A stretch of DNA of 52,528 nt from an uncultured Faecalicoccus sp. (GCA_902497095.1 CABVDD010000012.1:1-52528); one strand, 5' to 3'; counted from the stretch's first letter, positions 42,754 through 52,211 are shown. Notes: generated from the sequence alone by a model not told the origin. Translations and numbers: made by a program.

Positions 42754-43635
42754 TTAACGTCTGGATTCCCCCGATAATTTACAAATCACAGCTAAACTGC
42801 GAATTCTTTCTATAATTCGTAAAGCGCTGACTTTTGAGTTTGGTTCTCCTCGAATGATATATTGATTCAATAACTCTTCCAAAGCATAGTTACTTGTAAA
42901 ATATGTCTTCTTTTTATGATTCATTCGATACTCTAAAATGGGTAATAAAATTTCATCTCTTGTCCATGCACTCAAAGCTTCCGCTCCAATATCATCAAGA
43001 AATACAATATCAGAATATTTTAAATCATTCATCTGTTGTTGACGAAAATCATTATCATACATCGCTTGTTTTAGCTCACTGATAAATTGAGGCATCTTCA
43101 CAAATGAAACAGACTTCATTTTCTTGGCATAATAATTCGCCATACCGATACAAAGATACGTCTTTCCAACTCCAGGCTGTCCATGAAGATACACGCCTTT
43201 TTCTTGTTCTCTAGACTCCCACATGACTTTGTAACTTAGTAAATATTCCATACTTTGCGCATCAGCCAAAGTCTCCAAATCTACTTCCAGATCCTGAATG
43301 CTTAAATGTGACAAACGAAATTGTTTTTGATGAGCATGGGCAAGCTCTTGCGCTTTCTGATATTTACAAGATACAAAATTTTGAATCAAGAAACCACTTT
43401 CGTCAAAATCCAGTGTCTTTACTTTTCCCTGTAAAGGTTGATTGCACTGAAATAAGCCTTGACAATCACGACATTTATCCAGTGTTTCTTGCCACATGAA
43501 AAAATCAGAAGCATGTGTTTTTAAAAAGTGAAGATCTTTTTGATGTTCTTTTAAAAAATGTTTAATGCGACCATCTTTTATCAAAGGCTCTAACAAAGAA
43601 TCATCCACTTTACTTTCAACTTTGATTTTCTCCAT
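42754..43635 (-). CDS. dnaI: Primosomal protein DnaI (helicase loader)
   Basis: Loads the replicative helicase at oriC and restart sites. The 293-residue protein has an N-terminal helicase-binding zinc region (DKCRDCQGLFQCNQPLQG, near 55) and a C-terminal AAA+ ATPase with Walker A YLHGQPGVGKTYLCIG, Walker B DIVFLDDIGAEALS and sensor YFTSNYALEELL. It overlaps dnaB by 20 bases, the expected neighbour in Bacillota. Confidence 0.95.
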   Translation of the reverse strand: MEKIKVESKVDDSLLEPLIKDGRIKHFLKEHQKDLHFLKTHASDFFMWQETLDKCRDCQGLFQCNQPLQGKVKTLDFDESGFLIQNFVSCKYQKAQELAHAHQKQFRLSHLSIQDLEVDLETLADAQSMEYLLSYKVMWESREQEKGVYLHGQPGVGKTYLCIGMANYYAKKMKSVSFVKMPQFISELKQAMYDNDFRQQQMNDLKYSDIVFLDDIGAEALSAWTRDEILLPILEYRMNHKKKTYFTSNYALEELLNQYIIRGEPNSKVSALRIIERIRSLAVICKLSGESRR

Positions 43636-44773
43636 GTTTCTCCTTTCTTAGCTCTTCTTGAATACGAGCAATTTCCTGTTTTAAATTTTCATCCGCCTCT
43701 GTCTGTTTCGTATCCGCATACCAATTTGGTACATCTTCTACTTTTGTGTTTTTATAACTTATTGTCTGTTCTAACGCCTTTTCCTTTGTATCAATTTTTA
43801 AACGAGCCCAAGAACTGGCTACTTTTTCAACAAAAGAACGAGTAAACTTTTGATCCGTCATCTTTAATGCATAATCGATCAAAACATTGATGACTTCGGA
43901 TGGTAAATGATAATCCACCATTAATTTTTCCAATAAAAGTTTATCTGCTCTGGCAACTGGCATCCCATTTTGTTTTCGCTGCAAATAAGCTACCGGAGAA
44001 AGCGTATAAGGATCCTGTGAATGAGTGTGCAGATCTTGTGCAGCTAACACTTTGTTTCGAAGTGTTTCAAAATCAATTTTTGTCTTTTGCGGATCAATGC
44101 TTAAAGACAAATATCGACGCATACTTTTTTCATCGATCCCAAAAATTCGTGCTAAATCATAAATACGCTCTAAATTCTGCTTCGTACGAAGACGCTGTGG
44201 TATCACTCGTTCCATACCTTTAAATAACAAATTGAAGTCAAAAGGATACAATGTATTTGAAGGCATATGCACTTGTGTCTTATCCAAGGCCTGCTCTTTT
44301 TTTGAAGTCCAGTGCTCTAAAATGGATACGTCCAACGGCTCACTGATATTTACCATAGTTTTTGAACGCATTGATTCTTTAGAAAAGAAAATTTTCATTC
44401 GATCCAATTGCGATGATCCCTCTTTTTCCAGAAAAATTCTTGAATAGATGTCATGTTTTAAAAAAAGCTGCGGTTCTTTAGGCGGTTGTACAATAAATAA
44501 ATATTCAGCTTTTATCGTCTCGCGATATGTCTGTAATAGATTGTATTGTTCCAACTGCTTTCTGGCATATTCAAATCTGGTAGGACTCAAATGCGCCATG
44601 GCCTGCACAAATTTTAGTTCATACATTTGATTTTTTTGAGATAGACTGACAAAAATATCATACAGACATTGGGCTTCTTTTCCAATCAAAGGCCCATATA
44701 ACAGACATAAGGAATCTCGTTGCTCATTTGAGACAGAAAACAACATTTGAATACGACATGATTCCTGACTCAT
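43616..44773 (-). CDS. dnaB: Replication initiation and membrane attachment protein DnaB
   Basis: Bacillota-type DnaB (not the helicase), which acts with DnaD and DnaI to load helicase. The 385-residue protein has an N-terminal winged-helix region and, at about 265-345, the DnaD/DnaB2 domain with LLEKLMVDYHLPSEVINVL and the closing TRSFVEKVASSWAR. Its ATG overlaps the coaE stop by four bases. Part of polA-mutM-coaE-dnaB-dnaI. Confidence 0.92.
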   Translation of the reverse strand: MSQESCRIQMLFSVSNEQRDSLCLLYGPLIGKEAQCLYDIFVSLSQKNQMYELKFVQAMAHLSPTRFEYARKQLEQYNLLQTYRETIKAEYLFIVQPPKEPQLFLKHDIYSRIFLEKEGSSQLDRMKIFFSKESMRSKTMVNISEPLDVSILEHWTSKKEQALDKTQVHMPSNTLYPFDFNLLFKGMERVIPQRLRTKQNLERIYDLARIFGIDEKSMRRYLSLSIDPQKTKIDFETLRNKVLAAQDLHTHSQDPYTLSPVAYLQRKQNGMPVARADKLLLEKLMVDYHLPSEVINVLIDYALKMTDQKFTRSFVEKVASSWARLKIDTKEKALEQTISYKNTKVEDVPNWYADTKQTEADENLKQEIARIQEELRKEKHGENQS

Positions 44774-45366
44774 GCAAGACTCCTTTCTAAATGAAGTTGT
44801 ACTTGTTTTTGTAATTGTGACAAAGTCCCATTATTGTATATAACAACATCGCTTTGTTGCATTTTAATAACGGGAGAATACTGGCAAGACAAACGAGCTT
44901 TTGCTTTCTGTCTTGATATATTTCGCTTGGCTTCCAATCTTTCCAAAGCCACTTCTTCATCACAGACAATGCACCAGATCTCATCAAATAAATCTTCCAT
45001 ATGCGCTTCAAACAACAATGGAACTTCTACAAACACAAGAACACTTTCCTGCTTATCGATCCATTCTTCCATACTTTCTAAAATCAAAGGATGTAAGATC
45101 GACTCTACTTTTTGTTTATATGCTTTATCACTAAACATTTTCTGGGCAAATGCCTGCTTATCAATATTTTTTTTCTCATCTAGATCAACATGGATCTCTT
45201 TTAATAATTGCTTATATCCTTTGCTTCCTTTTTCAATCAAACCTCGGTTGACCTGATCTAGATCCAATACCGGATAATTTTTTCGTAACATCGAAGAAAC
45301 CATAGATTTTCCAGAACCCATGCTTCCTGTTATGGCAATTATTTTCTTTTTTGACATTTTGGGCAT
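44770..45366 (-). CDS. coaE: Dephospho-CoA kinase
   Basis: Last step of CoA synthesis (ATP plus dephospho-CoA). P-loop ITGSMGSGKSMVSSML, then the CoaE-specific DLDQVNRGLIEKGSKGY and the lid around RISRQKAKARL. The frame is open to 45426, but ATG 45366 (198 residues, MPKMSKKKIIAITG) has GGGGG eight bases before it; ATG 45357 is the alternative. Either start overlaps the end of mutM. Confidence 0.95.
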   Translation of the reverse strand: MPKMSKKKIIAITGSMGSGKSMVSSMLRKNYPVLDLDQVNRGLIEKGSKGYKQLLKEIHVDLDEKKNIDKQAFAQKMFSDKAYKQKVESILHPLILESMEEWIDKQESVLVFVEVPLLFEAHMEDLFDEIWCIVCDEEVALERLEAKRNISRQKAKARLSCQYSPVIKMQQSDVVIYNNGTLSQLQKQVQLHLERSLA

Positions 45367-46166
45367 AAATACGTCCCCCTTTGCGATACTGTGATTTTTC
45401 GTATGGTTGTCTGACAGTTTGGACAAGGCTTACCTGCTTGCGCATGAACTTTTAACTTTAACTGAAATAATCCAGTAACACCCAGACTGGATGTATAACT
45501 GCGGATGGTGGTGCCACCGGCTTTCATGGCACCTTTTATAATTCTCTTTGTATGAAATGCTATATTCTCGCAATCTTTTTTGGATATCTTAGCGCTTCTT
45601 GATCGTGGATCCAAACCGCAGGAAAAACAAATCTCGTCTGCATAAATGTTACCTATACCGGCTATAATGCTTTGATCTAGCAAACAAGATTTTAAATTCT
45701 TTTTCAATGGATGGATCTTCTGATACAAATACTTTCCATCAAATCGTGGATCCAAAACATCAAATCCCAGTTTTTCAAAACAAGGATGACAAAATGGATC
45801 TTCTTGATGTAAATACAACTGCATGCGACCAAACTTACGTGTATCATGATAACACATCCATCTTCCATCACTTAAATGAAAGCGAATATGAACATGTTTA
45901 TCACACAAAGGATGATCCATCAAATAAAATTTACCTTCCATTCGTAAATGTACCACCAGATCATAATCATCCAAAACAAACAAAAGGTATTTCCCCCAAC
46001 GAAGAAATTTTCGGAAATGTTGACCTGTTAGCTGCTGTATAAAAGTATCTGATGTCACATTATCAACGATTTTAGGATAAATGACCTGTACTTCTTTGAT
46101 TTGTAAATCTTGAATTTGTGATTCCAAAGTAGAAATCACAGTCTGTACTTCTGGTGCTTCTGGCAT
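45339..46166 (-). CDS. mutM: Formamidopyrimidine-DNA glycosylase
   Basis: Removes 8-oxoguanine and formamidopyrimidines and nicks the abasic site. The 275-residue protein has the catalytic N terminus MPEAPEVQTV (Pro2, Glu3), the H2TH region with SIIAGIGNIYADEICF, and the C-terminal zinc finger CPNCQTTIRK...LCPKCQ. It begins one base after the polA stop, a repair and replication cluster. Confidence 0.97.
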   Translation of the reverse strand: MPEAPEVQTVISTLESQIQDLQIKEVQVIYPKIVDNVTSDTFIQQLTGQHFRKFLRWGKYLLFVLDDYDLVVHLRMEGKFYLMDHPLCDKHVHIRFHLSDGRWMCYHDTRKFGRMQLYLHQEDPFCHPCFEKLGFDVLDPRFDGKYLYQKIHPLKKNLKSCLLDQSIIAGIGNIYADEICFSCGLDPRSRSAKISKKDCENIAFHTKRIIKGAMKAGGTTIRSYTSSLGVTGLFQLKLKVHAQAGKPCPNCQTTIRKITVSQRGTYLCPKCQKRK

Positions 46167-48740
46167 TTATTTCGCCTCATACCACGTTTTTCCAGATTGA
46201 ATACTGGCTTTTAAAGGAACTCTTAACTCCATAGCATTTTCCATAGCTTCTTGTACCAGCTTTTTCATGATTTCTAATTCTTCATCAGGCACTTCAAAAA
46301 TCAATTCGTCATGGATCTGTAATAGAAGTTTTGATTTTACATTTGCTTGTTTCATAGCTGCATTAACACGAATCATAGCGATTTTGATCAAATCCGCAGC
46401 ACTTCCTTGAATTGGTGCGTTCATAGCAGCTCTTTTTCCAAACTCTCTTGTCATAAAGTTTTTATCATTGATTTCCGGTATCATACGACGACGATGAAAT
46501 AAAGTTTCGACATATCCTTTTTCTTTACATTGTTCGATCAAAGAATTCATAAACTGATGAATATTTGGATAACTAGCGAAATAAGAATCCATAAAATCCG
46601 TAGCTTCTTTTCTTGATATCTTTAACTGTGTCGAAAGGCCAAATGCCGTTTGACCATATACAATACCAAAATTAACGGTTTTGGCAATACGTCGCATTGA
46701 ACTATCCACTTCATCACTTGGACAATGGAAAATCAAAGTGGCCGTCTTGTTGTGAATATCTATTCCTTCTTTAAATGCCTGGATCATATGTGTTTCATTA
46801 GCCATATGTGCTAACATTCTCAGTTCAATTTGCGAATAATCCGCAGACAATAACACATGTCCTTCTTTTGCCACAAAAGCTTTACGAATCTCTCTTCCTT
46901 CTTCATCACGCACGCTGATGTTTTGTAAATTGGGATCGCTGCTTGAAAGCCTTCCTGTTTGTGTCATCGTTTGATTAAATGTCGTATGGATCTTACGATC
47001 CGGCTGAATATGTTTTTTCAAACCTTCAATATACGTAGACATGATTTTTGAAAATTTACGATATTCCAATAAACTTTCAATAATTGGATGAACGCCACGT
47101 AGTTTTTCTAACACTTCTGCGCTAGTACTTCGCTTACGTCCTCCGCCTTTTAAACCTAAATCATCATACAAGACAGCTGCCAGTTGTTTTGGTGAATTGA
47201 TATTAAAGATCTTATCTGCATACCCATAGATCTCATTGGATAGTTCTTTCATCTTCAATGAAGTTGCCTGTCCTATTTCATCCAAGGTATTTTCATCAAT
47301 ATCGATACCTTCATTTTCCATTTGATACAAAATCGGAATCAGCAGTTTTTCAATATTTTCATAAAGATCCATTAAATTATCTTCTTGTAACTTTTCTAAA
47401 ATTGACTTTTCTTTTTTAGCCAATTCTTCTGTAAATACTTGCATTACAGGAACCATTCTTTGTTTGGCATAAGCTTCAACACTCTTTTGTTTTTTGGACA
47501 GATCATGAAAGCTTTCTGGTAAAGTAATGTGCAAAGCCGATACCAAAGCATCCAAATCTGTGGCTTGCGAATGTAATAAGAAACATGCGATATGCAAGTC
47601 TTCTTTAAAATTCACGGTCATAAAGCCGTAACGATCCAACAGATGATTCGTTTCTTTGGCATCCCATGTATGCAAATCTTTACGCTTTAAAAGCTTTTTA
47701 AAGCCTGCATCGTCCAAAGCATCTTCCACTTGAAGATAAAGGATTTGTTGCTTATACGGAATCATAAAACCATAAAGTTTTTGCAACAAGAAACTTTCTT
47801 TCGAACAAACTGGTATCAATAATAAGTCTTGTTCATCCAAATCAATAGATGAAACATTTTTGATCGGCCATACACTTTTTGAAACTACAGTTTCCGTATT
47901 CATCAAAGAGCGCATCTCATACTTTTGATAAAAGTCATTTACAGAATCTTTAAAGCCTTTAAAAGCAACCTGATCTATTTCAAAAGGAAGTGGTACCTGG
48001 GTAAAAATAGTCGCAAGATCTTTTGACATAAACGCATTGTCTTTATCTTTTTCCAGCTTTTCCTTGAGTTTTCCTTTGATCTCATCAATATGAGCATACA
48101 CATTTTCTACACTCGAATATTGCTGCAATAATTTAGTAGCTGTTTTCTCTCCTACACCAGCTACTCCTGGTATATTATCACTGGAATCCCCCATCAATCC
48201 TTTTAAATCAATGATCTGAAGCGGTTGTAATCCATACTTTTCCTCAAAGTTTGCTACATCCATCAGCTCCATATCCGTTATACCCTTTTTCATCAAAAGA
48301 ACGCTTGTCGAATCATCTACCAACTGCAATAAATCTCTATCACTTGTCAGGATGGTTGTTTGTACTTCGGGATGGCTCTTTGCCATAGAACCGATAATAT
48401 CATCTGCTTCATATCCTTCAATTTCATAGCGACAAATACCAGCAGTATCTAGAAATTCACGAACAATAGGAAATTGAACGATCAATTCTTCATCGACCGG
48501 TTTACGCGTCCCTTTATAAGCTTCATATTTATCATGTCGAAATGTTTTTTTACCAGCATCCCATGCGACTAAGATACCATCTGGCTCTATTGTTTCAATC
48601 GCTTTATTAAGCATCATGATAAAGCCAAAGATCGCATTGGTGGGAATCCCATTGGAAGTAGACATTCTATGGGAATATAACGTAGCATAATATGCACGAA
48701 ACAACATTGAATTTCCATCTAATAAAAGTAATTTTTTCAT
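46167..48740 (-). CDS. polA: DNA polymerase I
   Basis: Gap filling and RNA-primer removal. The 857-residue protein has an N-terminal 5' nuclease (LLLDGNSMLFRAYYA, GYEADDIIGSMAK, LMGDSSDNIPGVAGVGEKTA), a central 3'-5' exonuclease-like domain (about 290-460) without the DxE and later acidic motifs, so proofreading should be absent as in Bacillus, and a polymerase domain with SADYSQIELRMLAH, RIAKTVNFGIVYG and LLQIHDELIFEVP. First gene of polA-mutM-coaE-dnaB-dnaI. Confidence 0.98.
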   Translation of the reverse strand: MKKLLLLDGNSMLFRAYYATLYSHRMSTSNGIPTNAIFGFIMMLNKAIETIEPDGILVAWDAGKKTFRHDKYEAYKGTRKPVDEELIVQFPIVREFLDTAGICRYEIEGYEADDIIGSMAKSHPEVQTTILTSDRDLLQLVDDSTSVLLMKKGITDMELMDVANFEEKYGLQPLQIIDLKGLMGDSSDNIPGVAGVGEKTATKLLQQYSSVENVYAHIDEIKGKLKEKLEKDKDNAFMSKDLATIFTQVPLPFEIDQVAFKGFKDSVNDFYQKYEMRSLMNTETVVSKSVWPIKNVSSIDLDEQDLLLIPVCSKESFLLQKLYGFMIPYKQQILYLQVEDALDDAGFKKLLKRKDLHTWDAKETNHLLDRYGFMTVNFKEDLHIACFLLHSQATDLDALVSALHITLPESFHDLSKKQKSVEAYAKQRMVPVMQVFTEELAKKEKSILEKLQEDNLMDLYENIEKLLIPILYQMENEGIDIDENTLDEIGQATSLKMKELSNEIYGYADKIFNINSPKQLAAVLYDDLGLKGGGRKRSTSAEVLEKLRGVHPIIESLLEYRKFSKIMSTYIEGLKKHIQPDRKIHTTFNQTMTQTGRLSSSDPNLQNISVRDEEGREIRKAFVAKEGHVLLSADYSQIELRMLAHMANETHMIQAFKEGIDIHNKTATLIFHCPSDEVDSSMRRIAKTVNFGIVYGQTAFGLSTQLKISRKEATDFMDSYFASYPNIHQFMNSLIEQCKEKGYVETLFHRRRMIPEINDKNFMTREFGKRAAMNAPIQGSAADLIKIAMIRVNAAMKQANVKSKLLLQIHDELIFEVPDEELEIMKKLVQEAMENAMELRVPLKASIQSGKTWYEAK

Positions 48741-48775
48741 AACATCACCATTCCAAAATTAATTGTACCACAACG

Positions 48776-48805
48776 AAAAAAAAAAGAAATGAGTACACTC
48801 ATTTC
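48776..48805 (-). terminator. Terminator overlapping the end of mreD
   Basis: GAAATGAGT (48786-48794) pairs perfectly with ACTCATTTC (48797-48805) and is followed by ten or more T on the minus strand. The mreD stop codon is in the stem. Confidence 0.9.
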
Positions 48806-49365
48806 CTCATAAAGCGTAATTTCTTATATCGAGATCGTTCCATTTTCAATATTCGATTTTGACGTATCGTAAAATATCGATCCATAACACCTAAAACATA
48901 TTCCAATCCCAATAAAAGAATTCCATTCACGATCCAGGAAAATAATCCAAAGGTATAAAACCATTCTTTAAAAGGAACTGTTATGACATCTGTCCATGAA
49001 AAGAAAATAAAAGGAATAACATCTTGTAAGATCATAAGCAAAAATACCAATAAGGTTCTGTACAAAACACGATCTTTGATCCAGGGATAAAAAAGACCAC
49101 ATAGATATCCAAAAATTGTATAGAGAATCGTATGTAGCGGAAAACCTTGTGTAAAGAAAAAATCAGTTACGATCCCACATAGAAAAGACAACAAGATTCG
49201 GGTAATCCATGGTTGGGATACCACCAATAACATCAAAGCCATAAATCCAAGTTGACTGATAAAACTCAAATGTGTAAAAGTTGGATCCGATGGTAAGATA
49301 AAAGCCAAAAAATCATCGACCAAAAGACAAAGTAGAAGAAAGATCAAACTGTTTCGTATTTTCAT
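48799..49365 (-). CDS. mreD: Rod shape-determining protein MreD
   Basis: A 188-residue membrane protein of the elongasome with about five helices (roughly 5-20, 33-68, 72-95, 100-122 and 135-158). Residues such as PLHTILYTIFGYLCGLFYP fit MreD, which is poorly conserved, so the call leans on position: its start overlaps mreC by four bases. Its own stop lies in a terminator stem. The tail RILKMERSRYKKLRFMRK is very basic. Confidence 0.85.
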   Translation of the reverse strand: MKIRNSLIFLLLCLLVDDFLAFILPSDPTFTHLSFISQLGFMALMLLVVSQPWITRILLSFLCGIVTDFFFTQGFPLHTILYTIFGYLCGLFYPWIKDRVLYRTLLVFLLMILQDVIPFIFFSWTDVITVPFKEWFYTFGLFSWIVNGILLLGLEYVLGVMDRYFTIRQNRILKMERSRYKKLRFMRK

Positions 49366-50198
49366 TCTACCCGCCCACTTCCTATTACGGTAACGTAATT
49401 AAAGCTGCTGATATTGGAAACTGGTTTTACATAAATTGTTGAAATAATCGCATCATCATTGGTTTCCATATCACTAACTTGACCTAGATAAATACCACTG
49501 GGATAATTTCCGCCTCTTCCAGAAGTAGAAACCTCCTGCCCTTGTGTAACAGTGGCTTCATTATCAAATAAAGATACACGATAAGCTCTATGACTCGTAT
49601 CATATCGCTCCAAGACACCTTCAATGGTCGTTCCATCTTCTAAAGCAATACTGATGGCAATATCATTGATTAAATCTTCGCTTGTTAAAAGACGTACAGT
49701 AGAAGTAGCACTTTGCACTTCTTCTATAAGTCCTACAGCTCCTTCGGACGTACAGACAATCATATTTTCCTCTACACCCTGTGAAGAACCAGCAGAAATA
49801 GTTACTGTCTGATCCCATGCCTGCGTATCTCTTTGTAAAACATGTGCTGTTATTTGCGTGGCATCTTTTAAAGAACCATTCAATTCAGCCAATTCTTCCA
49901 GTTCCTTATTTCGATTGCGTTCTTCCTCATATAAAGTTTTATAGCTCTTCTGCATGGCCAGTTCTTCATTTAAATACTGGTTATCTTCATATACATGCCA
50001 AAGATTTGACAAATCACTGAATACATTTGTCAAAGAAGTTAACGGATAATCAACCAATCCGTATTTAATATAAGTCCATGCACTATATCCCATATTCGAT
50101 AAAGCATTTTGTCTTAATCCTAACATTGCGCATCCAATCACTAACAATACAACATTGGCAATCAGTAAAATGCGTTGTAAACGTGTAAATCGTTTCAT
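49362..50198 (-). CDS. mreC: Rod shape-determining protein MreC
   Basis: A 278-residue protein with a short cytoplasmic start, one transmembrane helix (about 9-29), a coiled coil (about 70-105, YKTLYEEERNRNKELEELAE) and a beta-rich domain with GSSQGVEENMIVCTSEGAVG and STSGRGGNYPSGIYLGQV, typical of MreC. It organises the side-wall synthesis machinery. mreB is not next to it; radC ends 48 bases upstream, the common radC/mreB/C/D neighbourhood minus mreB. Confidence 0.95.
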   Translation of the reverse strand: MKRFTRLQRILLIANVVLLVIGCAMLGLRQNALSNMGYSAWTYIKYGLVDYPLTSLTNVFSDLSNLWHVYEDNQYLNEELAMQKSYKTLYEEERNRNKELEELAELNGSLKDATQITAHVLQRDTQAWDQTVTISAGSSQGVEENMIVCTSEGAVGLIEEVQSATSTVRLLTSEDLINDIAISIALEDGTTIEGVLERYDTSHRAYRVSLFDNEATVTQGQEVSTSGRGGNYPSGIYLGQVSDMETNDDAIISTIYVKPVSNISSFNYVTVIGSGRVE

Positions 50199-50246
50199 GG
50201 CGTTCCCCCAAGCTATCTTACATTATAATAGGAATCCAACAATCAT

Positions 50247-50921
50247 TCAATCGAGATATTGATGTTGTTTAAAAGAGAACCATTCTTTCTTTCCAACGAT
50301 CACATGATCTAAAAGCTGTATTCCCGATAAAAGCGCAATTTCAGATACACGCTTTGTGAAATCTATATCCTGTGGACTAGGAGTTGTATCTCCACTAGGA
50401 TGATTATGTACCATGATCAATGAATGTGCTTTATACATAAAAGCATCATGAAAAATATCTCGTGGATGCACACAACTTTCTGTTAACGTTCCAACATATA
50501 AAATCTTATGTGTGATGATCCTTCCCTTAGCATTTAAATAAACAGCTACAAAATGCTCTTGCGTTTTAAGACCGATTTCCATTTGAAACCAAGCAGCTAG
50601 ATCTTTTGGCTCCAGAATAGAAGCACCATAATTTTTCTTTTTTAAAGCTCGTTTACAAAGTTCGATACCTGTTAAGATCTGCAAAGCCTTTACTTGTTTG
50701 ATTCCTTTTATTTCCATTAAATCCTCCACTCTTAAATCAAACAGCTTTTCCAAATTATTGCATTTGCACATTACATCTTTTGCCAAATCAAACACGCTTC
50801 TTTTTTTACTTCCACTTTGTATTAGCAATGCTAAAATCTCAAGATCACTTAGAGATTCCAAACCATAATTCAGAGCTTTTTCTCTGGGTCTTAAATTTAC
50901 TTCTAATTCTTTTATCTTCAT
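50247..50921 (-). CDS. radC: RadC family JAB-domain protein
   Basis: A 224-residue protein with an N-terminal helix-hairpin-helix-like region (LESLSDLEILALLIQSGS) and a JAB/MPN metalloprotease fold with the metal motif HNHPSGDTTPSPQD (His, His and Asp retained). Long annotated as a DNA repair protein; its actual substrate is unsettled. No Shine-Dalgarno precedes ATG 50921, and the upstream region is very A/T-rich. Confidence 0.93.
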   Translation of the reverse strand: MKIKELEVNLRPREKALNYGLESLSDLEILALLIQSGSKKRSVFDLAKDVMCKCNNLEKLFDLRVEDLMEIKGIKQVKALQILTGIELCKRALKKKNYGASILEPKDLAAWFQMEIGLKTQEHFVAVYLNAKGRIITHKILYVGTLTESCVHPRDIFHDAFMYKAHSLIMVHNHPSGDTTPSPQDIDFTKRVSEIALLSGIQLLDHVIVGKKEWFSFKQHQYLD

Positions 50922-51015
50922 ATATTTAATTACGAAAAAAAATCAAAAAACTATAAAAATTTTTATATTTATTTCAATTTCATACAATACATCAAAATAA
51001 TATGTCTACTTACAA

Positions 51016-51043
51016 AATAAAAAAAGCCTTTAAACAAAGGCTT
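51016..51043 (-). terminator. Terminator after tRNA-His
   Basis: AAGCCTTT (51024-51031) pairs with AAAGGCTT (51036-51043), followed by T7 on the minus strand. Confidence 0.88.
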
Positions 51044-51053
51044 ACAAGTCATA

Positions 51054-51130
51054 TGGGGCGGCTGACGCGATTCGAACGCGCGAATGACGGAGCCACAATC
51101 CGCTGTGTTAACCACTTCACCACAACCGCC
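51054..51130 (-). tRNA. tRNA-His (GTG)
   Basis: Complete cloverleaf with anticodon GTG, T-loop TTCGAAT, and encoded CCA end (51054-51056). The extra G at position -1 (51130), pairing with C73, is the identity element of tRNA-His and is encoded here. Confidence 0.97.
51072..51100 (-). other. Anticodon-arm segment of tRNA-His (internal landmark)
   Basis: Anticodon stem and loop with GTG within the tRNA-His gene; given only as a landmark for the amino-acid assignment. Confidence 0.6.
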
Positions 51131-51171
51131 ATAAATTAATTACAATGGAAACCATTTCCATGTGCTTGTCT

Positions 51172-51200
51172 ATTGTACCCAATTTAATGGCGATTGTAAA
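51172..51200 (-). promoter_or_regulatory. tRNA-His promoter
   Basis: On the minus strand, TTTACA (51195-51200), 17 bases and TACAAT (51172-51177). The precursor leader of ~35 bases holds a 7-bp palindrome (51145-51161). Confidence 0.8.
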
Positions 51201-51235
51201 GAATAATTTTTACTTTTTGATCAAAAGGTATAAAA

Positions 51236-52114
51236 TCATCCCTTACGTAAACGAATTAAATCTTGTGGTTGTAAATGTCCAATCAACAAAGGACTATTTG
51301 GATCATGATGTTGATAGTTGCTTTCTATTCTTTTTTCATCAAAATTGGCATAACAATATTTACAATAATGACGACAAGTATTGTACTGCCCTATATCCAC
51401 CATTTCTACACAGCCGCAATTTCTTGCTTTCCACTTTTTAAACTTTTTACCTGTAATCAAGAAAGCTTCTTCTACAGATAAGCAGACATCTTTACGAAAA
51501 CCATATTCACAAAGATCTCGGTTTTCAAAACAAGTTTGTACACTCATACCATGATCCTTTGCGATTTGTGAAAAGGATACTCCTATTACCTTGTAATCTT
51601 CTTCTGTAAACTTTTTGATCTGTAGTTCTGCTTGATGTTTTTTAACATTTTTATAAACATCGACAAAAGACACTATGATTTGTTTTACATACCCTTCTAA
51701 TTCCTTACACATCTTTTCAAAGGCTCTTATGTGATACCGTACATCATATCTTTCGTTCAGTAAAATTGGATCATAACGAACAACTGGTTTATGTTCTTTA
51801 GAGATTTCAGAAATTTTACGAATAGCATGAAGAATTTGTCTTTTATCAGGTACATAGGGTTCGATATCCTTGTGGTAAGGTGTAAATGTCACTTGAAAAA
51901 GATATGTTTTTTTTATAGAATCCAAAAAATCTAAAATCGGAAGTGGATTCTTTGTACAAAAAACAATCAAATCAACATTCTCTATATTGATACGTGAAAC
52001 AAAATGTGGATCAAATGGATTCCTTACAAGAAAATATCCTTCTTTCATACGATTTAAAAACCATGAAGTATAAAATGCCACAATATCTGTTCTACCACTA
52101 ACATTAATAATCAT
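51236..52114 (-). CDS. DUF1848 family protein with C-terminal cysteine cluster
   Basis: A 292-residue protein starting MIINVSGRTDIVAFYTSWF, then FCTKNPLPIL and VTFTPYHKDIEPYVP, and PVVRYDPILL, the set typical of DUF1848. The C-terminal part has CGCVEMVDIGQYNTCRHYC and CKYCYAN, which looks like a metal or Fe-S site. DUF1848 is thought to be related to radical SAM/spore photoproduct lyase-like enzymes, but with the cysteines at the C-terminal end. Function unknown. No Shine-Dalgarno; a promoter ends six bases before the ATG. Confidence 0.85.
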   Translation of the reverse strand: MIINVSGRTDIVAFYTSWFLNRMKEGYFLVRNPFDPHFVSRINIENVDLIVFCTKNPLPILDFLDSIKKTYLFQVTFTPYHKDIEPYVPDKRQILHAIRKISEISKEHKPVVRYDPILLNERYDVRYHIRAFEKMCKELEGYVKQIIVSFVDVYKNVKKHQAELQIKKFTEEDYKVIGVSFSQIAKDHGMSVQTCFENRDLCEYGFRKDVCLSVEEAFLITGKKFKKWKARNCGCVEMVDIGQYNTCRHYCKYCYANFDEKRIESNYQHHDPNSPLLIGHLQPQDLIRLRKG

Positions 52115-52120
52115 GACTCA

Positions 52121-52149
52121 ATTGTAAAGATTTGACTCAAGAAATTCAA
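52121..52149 (-). promoter_or_regulatory. Promoter of the DUF1848 gene, leaderless architecture
   Basis: On the minus strand, TTGAAT (52144-52149), 17 bases and TACAAT (52121-52126), then TGAGTC and ATG. No room for a ribosome binding site. Confidence 0.75.
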
Positions 52150-52211
52150 ATATCGTTTTCATAATTTGAACTCATCTTTGAATTACCAGACTTGTAATCA
52201 AATATGGAAAT

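Noticed and set aside
51145..51161. Catabolite-responsive element (cre) before tRNA-His
   Set aside because: Palindromic, but lacks the central CG and several fixed bases of the cre consensus.
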